Source of the DNA: Gemmatimonadota bacterium
GTDB taxonomy: Bacteria > Gemmatimonadota > Gemmatimonadetes > Longimicrobiales > Gaopeijiaceae
DNA: 64,000 bases
NCBI GenBank assembly: GCA_009844885.1
Contig: VYAQ01000044.1
Coordinates: forward strand, 35,716 to 99,715
Direction: 5' to 3'
The translations under genes and the position numbers were made by a program. Below are positions 10,001 to 17,515 of this stretch, piece after piece. The stretch's first letter is position 1. The number at the start of each line of letters is the position of its first letter. The notes beneath the pieces were generated by a model. The model made no database searches and had not been told where the DNA came from. It was given only the letters and a program-made list of their open reading frames with translations.

Positions 10001-10205
10001 TGTCGGGTTCGCTTGGGATTCAGAGCGGCCGGGGACGTTGACGTGGTCGCGCCACTCTGCGGACCGGATCCCGCTGGCCTCCAGCGGCGTGTCGGCCCGC
10101 ATGAACCTGCTCGGGTTCCTGATCCTGGAAGCGTACTACGTGTACCCCTGGCAGCGGCCCGAGAAGGGCTGGCACATGGGGTTCGTGGTCGCTCCGGGCT
10201 GGTAG
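7047..10205 (+). CDS. Secreted zinc peptidase - TolB-like propeller - outer-membrane barrel protein
   Basis: This 1052-residue protein joins three parts. A long N-terminus ends in a signal sequence at about residues 41-60 (PASAQ). A gluzincin-type peptidase domain follows, with HELVH at 173-177 and a downstream glutamate in WVVEGMAEY (near 204) as likely third ligand. About 330-640 form a TolB/DPP-IV-like propeller with repeated WSPDGR motifs. From about 690 the sequence alternates like a BamA/surface-antigen barrel and ends in a C-terminal aromatic (VVAPGW). The likely location is the outer membrane with the peptidase and propeller exposed. Start ATG 7047 has a good GAAGAGG site, although the signal peptide begins unusually late. 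Substrate unknown. Confidence 0.85.
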   Translation: MTPTRPPLRQTALPRHSANRFPAGHRGIQTGTEAIRKRGARCLWAVALALLVAPVPASAQYFGRNKVQYEQRDFRKLTTENWDIYYYAEASDPIEDIARMAERWYERFSRVFQHEFDTRKPLIIYADHPDFQQTNTLGGAIGQGTGGVTESLKNRVIMPLTASYRDTDRILGHELVHAFQYNIAQSRTGGGIMRLAQMPLWVVEGMAEYLSMGREHPHTAMWLRDHILRDDKPTLREITRNPKYFAYRFGQGLISYLGGTYGDDAVQDLFRTALRAGWEPAIEQVFAMSSDTLAMQWWDAIEAEYRPLMAGKTDPYETGDVLLCVECGAGRTNVAPSLSPDGRYIVFQSERDLFSMDLFLADVYTGEILRPLQRNEAPYIDGIRYIDTSGSWSPDGRNLAFVILANGNNQLAILDVQSGNIEERIEIEGLGAIQNPAWSPDGRRIAFSGLKGGITDLYLYDLETGSVQQLTNDKHADLHAAWSPDGRTLAFTSDRGPETDFDALTFGNYVLSFLDVETLAVGTRIPFPGSKHINPIFDRTGDGLFFVSDPDGFPDIYHMSLADGEMRRITRAVTGVSGITMQSPAFTYSPDADLLAFSVFHERGYIVNTGRPDEMSTYVDVVADAAPHPGRMLPPGLPAVGSRIARYLDDPYTGLVSDEIYTSDQSEPYRPSLQLDYIGQPSVGVGADTYGSYIGGATSAYFSDMLGDQRVFTSLLANGTIKDIGANVFYLNEKRRWNWGGGIQHQPYMRSYFSFGRNNFQIIRERIFIDSAEGLLQYPLSATRRLEGGIGFTRYGFDVERETFHTDLFQRVIGYEREGLPSRDALNLASVSMAFVGDNHYSGFTSPVRGGRFRVGVQALYGTVDFQNLTLDYRRYFNNGGPVTLALRGMHLGRYGDLRELDQQQLGTYFLGYEHMIRGYSWESFNQNQECTISLSGSSCPELDRLFGHRLGVFNMELRLPFTGIEEFGLINFPYIPLEFTLFTDVGFAWDSERPGTLTWSRHSADRIPLASSGVSARMNLLGFLILEAYYVYPWQRPEKGWHMGFVVAPGW

Positions 10206-10235
10206 GGCGGCAAGCCGGGGCTGCCGGACGGCGCG

Positions 10236-11183
10236 TCAGAAGATCTCGATCCTCACGTAGCGGTCGGGGTTTTCCCTGATGTCGGCCAGGAGCGCCTCCA
10301 GGCTCACCGCCGCCTCGTCGAGCGAGTCGTAGAGCGAGTCGTCGACCGAAAGCCTGCCCAGCGTGCCCTCGCCGCGCTCAATGCGCCCGAGGATGACGTT
10401 CAGCGAGGCCACGCCTGCGTCGATCGAGACGGAAGTGCGCTCGACGGTTGCGAGCGTGGCCTCGGCGGATGCCAGCGCACGCCTCCACTCGTCGGCCCCC
10501 GATATCTCCTCCAGGTTCTCCGCGTTCCGCCTCAGGCTCGCCGTGAGTGACCGGACTTCGGTGGCCTGACCGTCGATGATCTCACCGAACTCGCCCAGCA
10601 GGTCACGCAGCTGCACCACCACCTCGCCGGTGCCCGCAATCGTCGAATCCGACAGGACGCCCTGGATCCTGGTAAGCACATCCTCCGCTTCACCCGCCAG
10701 GTCCCCTACGGTCTCGAGGACACCGGCCCCGCCAGTGCCGGGGATCCGTGTCCAGGGTTCGACGAAACCGTCACCCTCGCCGGGAATGACCGAAACGACC
10801 ATGCCGCCGAGAAAGCCCAGCGAAAGTAATTCGGTGCGCGATCCCACGGGGATCGGCCAATCGCCTTCCACCTCGAGCGTGATGACCACCCCGCCGGCGG
10901 GCGCCAACTCGAACGCGTGCACCCGCCCGATATTGATCCCGCGCATCCTGACCGGATCCCCCCTGCGGATTCCCTGTGCGTCTTCCACTTGCGTCGTGAC
11001 CATGTACCGTCCCCTGAACGTCCCCGGACTGGTCATCAGAAAGAGCACAGTGAAGAACGCGGCGATACCCAGTATGACGAAGACTCCCACGCGGAATTGA
11101 CGCGCGCCCGGCGTGGGAGGAACGGCCCGCAGCACCTCGGCGTCCGAGAGACGCTGGTTGCGGTTGGTTTCCGTGTTGCTCAT
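10236..11183 (-). CDS. mlaD: MlaD/MCE-domain lipid transport protein
   Basis: The 315-residue protein has one N-terminal membrane helix (about 31-53), then a single MCE domain (about 60-140) containing RRGDPVRMRGINIGRV, the usual MCE signature. A long helical C-terminal half follows, probably a coiled coil. MCE proteins form hexameric rings that pass phospholipids between inner and outer membranes. The start overlaps the stop of the ATPase gene by four bases (ATGA), and the permease gene precedes it, so this is the substrate-binding ring of the same transporter. The C-terminal extension is longer than in E. coli MlaD, closer to lengths seen in actinobacterial Mce or chloroplast TGD2 proteins. 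Confidence 0.92.
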   Translation of the reverse strand: MSNTETNRNQRLSDAEVLRAVPPTPGARQFRVGVFVILGIAAFFTVLFLMTSPGTFRGRYMVTTQVEDAQGIRRGDPVRMRGINIGRVHAFELAPAGGVVITLEVEGDWPIPVGSRTELLSLGFLGGMVVSVIPGEGDGFVEPWTRIPGTGGAGVLETVGDLAGEAEDVLTRIQGVLSDSTIAGTGEVVVQLRDLLGEFGEIIDGQATEVRSLTASLRRNAENLEEISGADEWRRALASAEATLATVERTSVSIDAGVASLNVILGRIERGEGTLGRLSVDDSLYDSLDEAAVSLEALLADIRENPDRYVRIEIF

Positions 11184-11962
11184 GACATCTCCACGACATC
11201 GAGGGCGGCTTGCGCGGCCGCCCGGTCAACGAAAGCCCTGACTACGGGATCGGAGCTGATCCGGAATTCGTCCGGCGTCCCGCAGAACCGGATTCTTCCT
11301 CCCTCCAGCATCGCGACGCGGTCACACATCCACAGCGCGCCCTCCACGTCGTGGGTGACGAGCACCGAAGTCACCCTCAGCTCTTCCGACAGCCGCTTGA
11401 TCAACCTCTCCACTGCCGCCGTGTTCACGGGATCGAGACCCGTGGTGGGTTCGTCCCAGAGAAGGATCGCCGGGCGTCCCACGATCGCGCGCGCGATACC
11501 CACGCGCTTCTTCATCCCTCCCGACAGCTCGGCCGGCAGGATGGACAGCACCGCATCCGGATCGAGGTTGACCAGCTCCAGCGCCCTCCGGATTGCGCGT
11601 GCGACATCGGCCCGGCTCATCCGCCGAATCCGCTCCACGGGCAGCCCCATCTCGACGTTTCCGTAGACGTTCAGGGAGTCGAAGAGCGCGGCGTGCTGGA
11701 ACACGTATCCGACCTGCTGGCGCACGGCTTCCTTGGCTCCGTCGCCCCCGAAGTAGACCGAACGGCCGTTCACCTCCACGTCGCCGCGGTCAGGAACGAC
11801 CAGGCCGATCGTGGTCTTGAGCAGCACGCTCTTGCCGGTGCCCGACGGGCCGAACAGGGCGAACATCTCGCCCTCGTGGATGTCGAGATCGACCCCCGAC
11901 AGCACGGGATGGTTGAAGGCCTTGTGCGTGTTGCGGTAGCGAATGACGGGGGTGGCGGTCAT
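11180..11962 (-). CDS. mlaF: MlaF-type ABC transporter ATPase
   Basis: This 260-residue ATPase energises the MCE lipid transporter. Walker A is GPSGTGKS at 38-45, the signature is LSGGMKKRVGIARA, and Walker B runs into the D-loop as ILLWDEPTTGLDP. The end of the protein resembles MlaF, with RISSDPVVRAFVDRAA. ATG 11962 was chosen because it starts the conserved N-terminus and lies 16 bases after the permease stop; an in-frame start further upstream would overlap the permease gene. The gene overlaps mlaD by four bases. Confidence 0.93.
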   Translation of the reverse strand: MTATPVIRYRNTHKAFNHPVLSGVDLDIHEGEMFALFGPSGTGKSVLLKTTIGLVVPDRGDVEVNGRSVYFGGDGAKEAVRQQVGYVFQHAALFDSLNVYGNVEMGLPVERIRRMSRADVARAIRRALELVNLDPDAVLSILPAELSGGMKKRVGIARAIVGRPAILLWDEPTTGLDPVNTAAVERLIKRLSEELRVTSVLVTHDVEGALWMCDRVAMLEGGRIRFCGTPDEFRISSDPVVRAFVDRAAAQAALDVVEMS

Positions 11963-11978
11963 CGGCAGGGGCACCGCG

Positions 11979-12770
11979 TCATTGCAGGAAGAGGGGTGGG
12001 AAGAGCGCATCCAGGATCAGTATGGTCAGCGTCTGGAACATCACGGACGCGGTGGTGGTGCGGCCTACCCCCTCTGCTCCACCGGTGGTGCGGAAGCCCA
12101 TGTGGATCGCGATCACGGGGATCGCGAACCCAAAGGCGACCGCCTTCATGAACGAGTAGAAGAGGTCCCACGAGTGCCAGAACAGCCGGGCGCCGTACAG
12201 GAAGGTCTCGAAGCTGAGCCCGAGGGACAGCTGCGCCGCCACCATCCCCGAGAAGATGCCGATGATGTTGGACAGCCCCACCAGGACCGGCATCACGATG
12301 AGGCCGGCCAGAATGCGGGGAGCCGCGAGCATGATCACGGGATCGCGGCCCAGCGAGCGGTACGCGTCGATCTGTTCCGAGACCACCATCGTGCCCAGCT
12401 CGGCGGTGATCCGGGCCCCGACCCGCCCCACCAGGACGACGGCCGTGAGGACCGGGGCGAGTTCGAGCACCACGCTGGTCACGGTCACGCTGCCGAGCAC
12501 GTAAAGGGGGATCGTTGCGGTGAACTGGTATCCACCCTGCTGCGAAGTCACGATTCCCGTGAGGATCGAGGTCACTGCGACGATGGGGATGCTCTGGACG
12601 CCCATCACGTACAGCTGCCGCACGAATTCCCGGGACGAGATCCGCAGCCGGACCGCAGCCACCACCGTGGACCAGACCAGGAGACCGATCTGTCCGCCGT
12701 GTTCCGCCCAGTCCTCCCACAACCGCCCCACCGCTCTGACGGGCCGCTCGTAGAAAGCGGCCTGTCTCAT
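11979..12770 (-). CDS. mlaE: MlaE-type ABC transporter permease
   Basis: This 263-residue inner-membrane permease belongs to the MlaE family. It has five or more hydrophobic segments and the family-typical GRVGARITAELGTMVVSEQIDA-like cytoplasmic coupling region (near 120-140). It forms the membrane core to which the MlaF ATPase and MlaD ring attach. The ATG at 12770 overlaps the TGA of the preceding outer-membrane-type gene (ATGA), which fixes the start; the same frame stays open well upstream but without family similarity. Confidence 0.93.
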   Translation of the reverse strand: MRQAAFYERPVRAVGRLWEDWAEHGGQIGLLVWSTVVAAVRLRISSREFVRQLYVMGVQSIPIVAVTSILTGIVTSQQGGYQFTATIPLYVLGSVTVTSVVLELAPVLTAVVLVGRVGARITAELGTMVVSEQIDAYRSLGRDPVIMLAAPRILAGLIVMPVLVGLSNIIGIFSGMVAAQLSLGLSFETFLYGARLFWHSWDLFYSFMKAVAFGFAIPVIAIHMGFRTTGGAEGVGRTTTASVMFQTLTILILDALFPPLFLQ

Positions 12771-13348
12771 CCGCGACCCGGACCCCGAGGCACCGCGCGG
12801 GCGCGCGTCGGACTGAACATCAGGCCCACTGCGAAGATCTGCCTGTTGAGATCCGCCCCGATTTCCTGGCGGAGCTCGATGAAGGGAACCATCACGGGCA
12901 GAACCGGAAGGCGTACCCCGGCCACCAGGTTGAACACCCAGTCGTCCTCGAGCGGCTCCGACGCCATGGGTCCCGGATCGGGCGCGTCCGCGGGGCGCGT
13001 GAAACGCTGGTGCGAGGCGCCCGCGCCCACGTAGATGGTGCTCTGCGAGGCAAGAATGACCTGCCCGCCGATTCCCCGCCACGAACAACCTTCGCAGTCG
13101 GGAAGCAGGTGGTCGTAGATCCCGACCACTGTCAGCCCTCTGCGAATGAAGCCCACTTCCATTTCGGCCCTGCCCCCGTAGCCGAACGCCCCGTCGAAGA
13201 GCTGCGACTGGTACAGTGCATGGCCGCCGGCGCTCACGCTGAACTGCGCGGCCGCGGGGTCGGCCGGAGCGGCAGCCAGGGCGGCGATCACTATCAGACC
13301 GCCCGGCGCCGCGCGCGCACGGGTACGGGCCCTCGCCCACAACTCCAC
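12767..13348 (-). CDS. Small exported outer-membrane-type protein of the Mla operon
   Basis: The product is 193 residues from a GTG start. A basic, alanine-rich signal peptide ends near PAAAQ (about 35). The rest alternates polar and hydrophobic residues in short strands (for example FIRRGLTVVGIYDHLL and TIYVGAGASHQRF), like a small eight-strand barrel. It also holds a CEGC pair that could form a disulfide. No known family is recognised. It is the first gene of the operon and is translationally coupled to mlaE by a four-base overlap, so it may be the outer-membrane partner of the transporter, a position filled by MlaA in E. coli. It is not an MlaA homologue by eye. Confidence 0.6.
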   Translation of the reverse strand: MELWARARTRARAAPGGLIVIAALAAAPADPAAAQFSVSAGGHALYQSQLFDGAFGYGGRAEMEVGFIRRGLTVVGIYDHLLPDCEGCSWRGIGGQVILASQSTIYVGAGASHQRFTRPADAPDPGPMASEPLEDDWVFNLVAGVRLPVLPVMVPFIELRQEIGADLNRQIFAVGLMFSPTRARAVPRGPGRG

Positions 13349-13445
13349 GGTTGGAACGATTTGTCGTAGATTGATCGGACGATCTCCCTGGTTTGCTCTG
13401 TCAGCTCCTGGTGCTCTGCGCCGGGTTCACCGCGGACTTCTAGGA

Positions 13446-14012
13446 ATGTACCGCAATCGTACAGCCTCCGTCTTGTCCACCGGTCTCCGGATCTGCCTTG
13501 TCGGCTTGCCCGCTCTGGCCGCGATCGCCTGGACGATTCCGGAAGCGCCCCGCGAAGCATCCCATCCCTTCCGGCTTTCGGTCGCGGACGTGCGTGTCGC
13601 CGACGCGATCCTCGAAGTCCGGATCCGTTTTTTCTGGGACGATCTGCAGTTCGCCGTAATGGAAAACACCTCGGATATGGACTTCGAACTGTCCGAGACT
13701 CCCGAAGTCGACACCACGATACAAGAGTACATCAATGAGATGCTGGTGTTCCGCACCGAGGGCACGCCGTTGGCGGGCACGGTGATCGAGCGTGGCGTGG
13801 AGGACGCGGTCAGGCTCGACGAAGTCATGTGGTGGTACCGGCTCCGGTATCCGCTTCCGGCGTCGGTGGAACGGGTGCATATCCGGAACCGGCTGCTGTT
13901 CAACATGTTCGAGGATCAGCGCAATCTGGTGAACCTCAAGACCCGAAGCGGCGCTGAGCGGACCTACTACTTCACGTGGGACGAGGACAATCTCTCGGTC
14001 CCGGTCACCTGA
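13446..14012 (+). CDS. DUF6702-family exported protein
   Basis: The protein is 188 residues from ATG 13446. A hydrophobic N-terminal segment (CLVGLPALAAIAWTI) acts as signal or anchor. Then comes the DUF6702 pattern: HPFRLSVADV, a strand LEVRIRFFWDDLQFAV, and the closing YYFTWDEDN. Members are common in Bacteroidota and Gemmatimonadota, have no known function and are predicted to be periplasmic. An upstream TTG at 13371 is in frame but would put 25 odd residues before the signal. The gene is divergent from the Mla operon, and its 3' end overlaps the convergent neighbour by eight bases. Confidence 0.75.
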   Translation: MYRNRTASVLSTGLRICLVGLPALAAIAWTIPEAPREASHPFRLSVADVRVADAILEVRIRFFWDDLQFAVMENTSDMDFELSETPEVDTTIQEYINEMLVFRTEGTPLAGTVIERGVEDAVRLDEVMWWYRLRYPLPASVERVHIRNRLLFNMFEDQRNLVNLKTRSGAERTYYFTWDEDNLSVPVT

Positions 14013-15123
14013 GGGACGGTGGCGGCCGCGTCTCTTCCATCTTCCAGAAAACGATCCCCCCAGCTTGCTGCCCTACTTCCAGATCGGCCACGCGCACGAA
14101 GCGGGTGAGGTCGAAGATATCGACCTTCCCCGGCTCGGCTCCTACGCCCTCGACCGAAACGAAGGCGTAGCGCCCGTCGGGGCTGACGGTCACACCATGC
14201 GTCACGGTCGTGGAGGAGGGCGCGGTGCCCAGCTCCCGCCCGTCGGCGAGATCGAAGAACTGCACGGCCCCCGCCTGCTTCAGCGTGGCAACGAGGATCC
14301 GGTCGTCCGGGGTGAGCGCCAGATTGTAGGGTCCGGCGCCCGTTGCGAAGGTGCGCCTGAGCGACCACGATTCGCGGTCGATCTCGAGGATGCGGTCGCC
14401 CCGGTTGCACGCGGCCAGCAGCGACCGTCCGTCGCGCGTGGGGACGACCCAGGTCGGGGAGCACGGCGCCTCCGCGTGAAAGCGCCGACTGACCGTGAAG
14501 GTGCGCGTATCGATCTCGACGATCTGGTTGTCCATCATGCACCCCGAGTACAGGAAGTCCCCGGCTGCGTCCAGGCGGGCGCCGTGGGGCATGGTGCAGG
14601 TCTCGATCTGTTCCACTTCCATCATGTCGGGAGCGTACACGACCGAGATCGTCGAGGGCACCGGTTCACCGTGCAGGTTGAAATTGGCGACGAAGGCGTA
14701 GAGGCCGTCGGGCGTAAGGTCGAGTGTGGCGGGGAAGTAGCCGAGGAGGATGGGATCGGCGACCAGCGTGTCGGGGCCCGCGTGGAATTTCCACAGCTTG
14801 CCGTCGGGAACCCCGTGCCCGGTGGTCATGTAGAGGAAGCGTCCGTCGGGCGAGAGATTGAGGCCGTGCGGGCCCTCGGTTTCGGTGGCCATTTCACCCA
14901 CCGCGACGGTGCGGTCCAGTGACGCGCCGTCCGGCCCGAAGCGTATCCTGTGAAGGAGATCGGCAGACTCGGCGCCCACGTAGACATAGTAGTCGGCGGT
15001 CGGCGGTTCCTGGGCGCCGCCGGCGTGCGGGACAAGCAGGAAGGGAATCAGCAGAGCAAATGCGGCATACGATCCACGAACCAACGCGCTCCTCCATCGA
15101 AGTGGACAGGCAGGGGCAGGCAT
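14005..15123 (-). CDS. YncE/YVTN-type beta-propeller protein, exported
   Basis: This 372-residue protein has a signal peptide (residues 1-38, ending AGGAQ). Seven or so repeats follow, with SPDGRFLYMTT, TPDGLYAFVANF, TRDGRSLLAACN and SPDGRYAFVSVEG. These are YVTN-type blades as found in YncE, surface-layer proteins and nitrite-reductase-like propellers. No heme or enzyme motif is visible; binding or scaffolding is the safest guess. ATG 15123 was chosen because it immediately precedes the signal peptide. The gene is divergent from the CNNM/CBS gene and convergent with the DUF6702 gene. Confidence 0.78.
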   Translation of the reverse strand: MPAPACPLRWRSALVRGSYAAFALLIPFLLVPHAGGAQEPPTADYYVYVGAESADLLHRIRFGPDGASLDRTVAVGEMATETEGPHGLNLSPDGRFLYMTTGHGVPDGKLWKFHAGPDTLVADPILLGYFPATLDLTPDGLYAFVANFNLHGEPVPSTISVVYAPDMMEVEQIETCTMPHGARLDAAGDFLYSGCMMDNQIVEIDTRTFTVSRRFHAEAPCSPTWVVPTRDGRSLLAACNRGDRILEIDRESWSLRRTFATGAGPYNLALTPDDRILVATLKQAGAVQFFDLADGRELGTAPSSTTVTHGVTVSPDGRYAFVSVEGVGAEPGKVDIFDLTRFVRVADLEVGQQAGGIVFWKMEETRPPPSLR

Positions 15124-15229
15124 CGATGCCGAACGGTAGAGAGGGGCGGCGGATGGGGGCAAGGCCAGCCGGTCCGGCGCACCCGTGGACGGCGCGGTGC
15201 GGAACACGGCGACTCCGCCGGGGGGTGTC

Positions 15230-16450
15230 ATGATCAAGTTGCTCGCGGTGGTGGGCCTTTCGCTGTCAATTTCCTTCCTGTGCTCCGTGCTCGAGGCCGT
15301 GTTGCTGTCGGTCAACCGCTCCTACCTCGCGCTCCTGCAGCGGCGTGGCGAGGTCGCAGGCAATATCCTCGGCGGGATGAAGGAGCGGATCGACGAGCCG
15401 ATCGCGGCGATCCTGACCCTCAACACCATTGGGCACACGATGGGAGCGGCCTGGGGGGGCACCATCGCCGCCCAGATCTTCGGCGAGGTCTGGCTCGGGG
15501 CGTTCGTCGGAGTCCTCACCTTCGCGGTTCTGGTCTTCTCGGAGATCATCCCCAAGACGCTTGGCGCCACCTTCTGCAATCAGCTGGCCCGGCCCACCGC
15601 GCACCTGCTGCGGGCGATGGTGTTCGTGATGAAACCGGTCCTCGGGCCGCTCGGGTTCCTGAGCCGCTGGATCACGCCGAAGGGACACCGGGGCGCCACG
15701 ATCAGCCGGGCGGAGATCGAGGTCCTCGCGGAACTCGGGCACCGCGAGGGCGCGCTCGACAAGGACGAGTTCCAGGTCATGTCGAACGTCATGCAGCTCG
15801 ACGAGATCGCCGTAAGCGAGGTCATGACGCCACGGATCGATATCGTGGCCGTGCCGGTCGAGGCGTCGGTGAGCGAGGCGATGGACGTCATGCTGGACCA
15901 TGGCAAGCTCCGTCTGCCGGTCTACGAGGAGAGCATCGACCAGATCGTGGGGCTCCTCCTCGCGCGGGACTTGTGGCGAGCTGCCCGCGATGGGGGCGAA
16001 GAGATCCGTGGCGTTGCGCGTCCCGCACAGTTCGCGCCCGCGTCCAAGCCGGTCGAGGAGCTGATCCACGAAATGCGGGCCAAACGGACCAACATGATCA
16101 TTGTCCTGGACGAATTCGGGGGCACGGCCGGCCTGGTCACCCTGGAGGACCTGATCGAGGAGATTGTGGGCGAGATCCAGGACGAACACGAAACCAACGA
16201 ACCGATCGACTTTCAGGAACTGGCCGACGGCCGGACGGTCATTCGTGGGGGTACGCCCGCCAGGGACGTGGAGGATCGCCTGGGCATCGACCTGGGCGAA
16301 GATTACGACACGGTGGGCGGCTACGTCTTCGGTACGCTGGAGGGGATCGCGAAAGCCGGCGATACCGTTCCCGTCGAGGGCGGCCGGCTCAGGGTCGCCA
16401 AGGTACGGAGGCGCCGGATCGAGTACATCGTCTTCGATCCGGCGGCGTAG
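15230..16450 (+). CDS. CNNM/HlyC-CorC family transporter-like protein with CBS domains
   Basis: The 406-residue protein has an N-terminal CNNM (DUF21) membrane domain with about four hydrophobic segments to residue 170. A CBS pair follows (VMTPRIDIVAVPVEASVSEA begins it, near 200), then a C-terminal CorC_HlyC domain (DGRTVIRGGTPARDVEDRLG region). The family includes magnesium and possibly sodium transporters or regulators such as CorC, YfjD and MpfA. CBS domains usually bind adenosine nucleotides. ATG 15230 gives an immediate hydrophobic start and follows a purine-rich GGGGGGTG. The cation is not predictable. Confidence 0.88.
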   Translation: MIKLLAVVGLSLSISFLCSVLEAVLLSVNRSYLALLQRRGEVAGNILGGMKERIDEPIAAILTLNTIGHTMGAAWGGTIAAQIFGEVWLGAFVGVLTFAVLVFSEIIPKTLGATFCNQLARPTAHLLRAMVFVMKPVLGPLGFLSRWITPKGHRGATISRAEIEVLAELGHREGALDKDEFQVMSNVMQLDEIAVSEVMTPRIDIVAVPVEASVSEAMDVMLDHGKLRLPVYEESIDQIVGLLLARDLWRAARDGGEEIRGVARPAQFAPASKPVEELIHEMRAKRTNMIIVLDEFGGTAGLVTLEDLIEEIVGEIQDEHETNEPIDFQELADGRTVIRGGTPARDVEDRLGIDLGEDYDTVGGYVFGTLEGIAKAGDTVPVEGGRLRVAKVRRRRIEYIVFDPAA

Positions 16451-16503
16451 GGGCAGGCCGCGCGGGCGGGACCGCGGGCCGAACGGGTGTTGCGCAGGCC
16501 GCG

Positions 16504-17055
16504 TCAGCCCTGAGTGGGCTCCGGGCCGGGCCGGACGACCTCCGATGGCCCCTCGTCGGGCTCGGCCCCCTCCCGCTTGAGCCTTCGCTCCTCGGTCCAG
16601 AAGGAAATCACGAGGAACACCACTCCGCAGCTGATGGCCATGTCGGCGACGTTGAAGATCCACCAGTCCATGAACCCGAGTGAGATGGGCCCGATGAAGT
16701 CCACCACGCCCTGATCCCAGCGGACGCGGTCGTACAGGTTGCCGAGTGCGCCGCAGATCACCAGCGTCAGGGCTACGATGCGCAGATGGTCGTCCCGTTT
16801 GGCTTGAACGATCAGCGCAACCATCAGGGTGAGCGCGATGAGCGCAACCGGGATGAAGAACCAGCGCGGGTCGTCGCCGATGGAGATCCCGAACGCGGCT
16901 CCCCGGTTGTAGTGCAGGTTCAGCGGGACGTAGCCGCCCAGGAAATCCGGACGGGGGGCTCCGGTCAGCGAGGCCACGGCCCACCGCTTGGTCACGATGT
17001 CGACAGCGAGTATGGTCGGCAGGCTGACGCCCAGTATGGTCAGTTTGCGCTTCAA
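16504..17055 (-). CDS. lspA: Lipoprotein signal peptidase (signal peptidase II)
   Basis: LspA cuts the signal peptide from prolipoproteins after lipid attachment, in the inner membrane. The 183-residue protein has four hydrophobic segments and both catalytic aspartates: Asp109 in GNLYDRVR and Asp138 in FNVADMAIS. The NLHYNRGAAFGI motif near 47-57 is also typical. A charged tail of about 30 residues extends past the family core. The window encodes several lipoproteins that would be substrates (the SusD-like protein and the two propeller lipoproteins). The gene is convergent with the CNNM/CBS gene, and tmRNA lies just upstream on the same strand. Confidence 0.97.
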   Translation of the reverse strand: MKRKLTILGVSLPTILAVDIVTKRWAVASLTGAPRPDFLGGYVPLNLHYNRGAAFGISIGDDPRWFFIPVALIALTLMVALIVQAKRDDHLRIVALTLVICGALGNLYDRVRWDQGVVDFIGPISLGFMDWWIFNVADMAISCGVVFLVISFWTEERRLKREGAEPDEGPSEVVRPGPEPTQG

Positions 17056-17103
17056 GGCTTGTTCGGTCTCCGGCCAGAACGGTCGTGGGTGCCGCGGGGC
17101 AAA

Positions 17104-17457
17104 TGGAGGCGGCGGGAGTCGAACCCGCGTCCGCGAATGGGTCCTTCCAAGCTTCTACGTGCGTAGATCGCCGTTCGGTTCACTTCCGGTCGGGTCGGCG
17201 AACAACCCTGACCGGAGCTAGCCACATTGATTCTCGTCCTCGGGTCCCGTGGCGTGGACCGAAGACCAGCCCGACTCGTCGACGCTCCCGCGACCCGCCT
17301 CGGGCGGGCAGACCGGGGAACGGGCAGCTATTGGTTAAGCGGCCAGTGCCAGATCGTTGTTGGCATTTGTTTGGTTTTCCAGGGTGTTTTACGAGGAACC
17401 CCGGACCTCGGCACGCAACTCCGAAATCTCCAAACCCGTCGAAGCCGTGTCGCCCCC
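17104..17457 (-). ncRNA. ssrA: Transfer-messenger RNA (tmRNA)
   Basis: The minus strand reads from GGGGGCGAC at 17457 to a tRNA-like 3' end with T-arm GGGTTCGACTCCC, closing in CGCCTCC plus A at 17104. The 5' GGGGGCG pairs with the 3' CGCCTCC to form the acceptor stem (one G-U pair). A tag frame at 17335-17364 reads ANNDLALAA and then TAA, a typical LALAA-ending degradation tag; the exact resume codon could lie slightly upstream. Length is 354 nt. The bases after the discriminator A are TTT, so the terminal CCA is not genome-encoded and must be added. tmRNA with SmpB rescues stalled ribosomes. Confidence 0.95.
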
Positions 17458-17515
17458 AAAGCTTTCAATCAACCGGTGGCTGTCCGGTCATCACCGGCCC
17501 CGCGGCCACCCTTTG

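Noticed and set aside
14950..16683. 577-codon plus-strand frame over the CNNM/CBS gene
   Set aside because: It overlaps a well-supported gene in another frame and has random Arg/Gly-rich composition.
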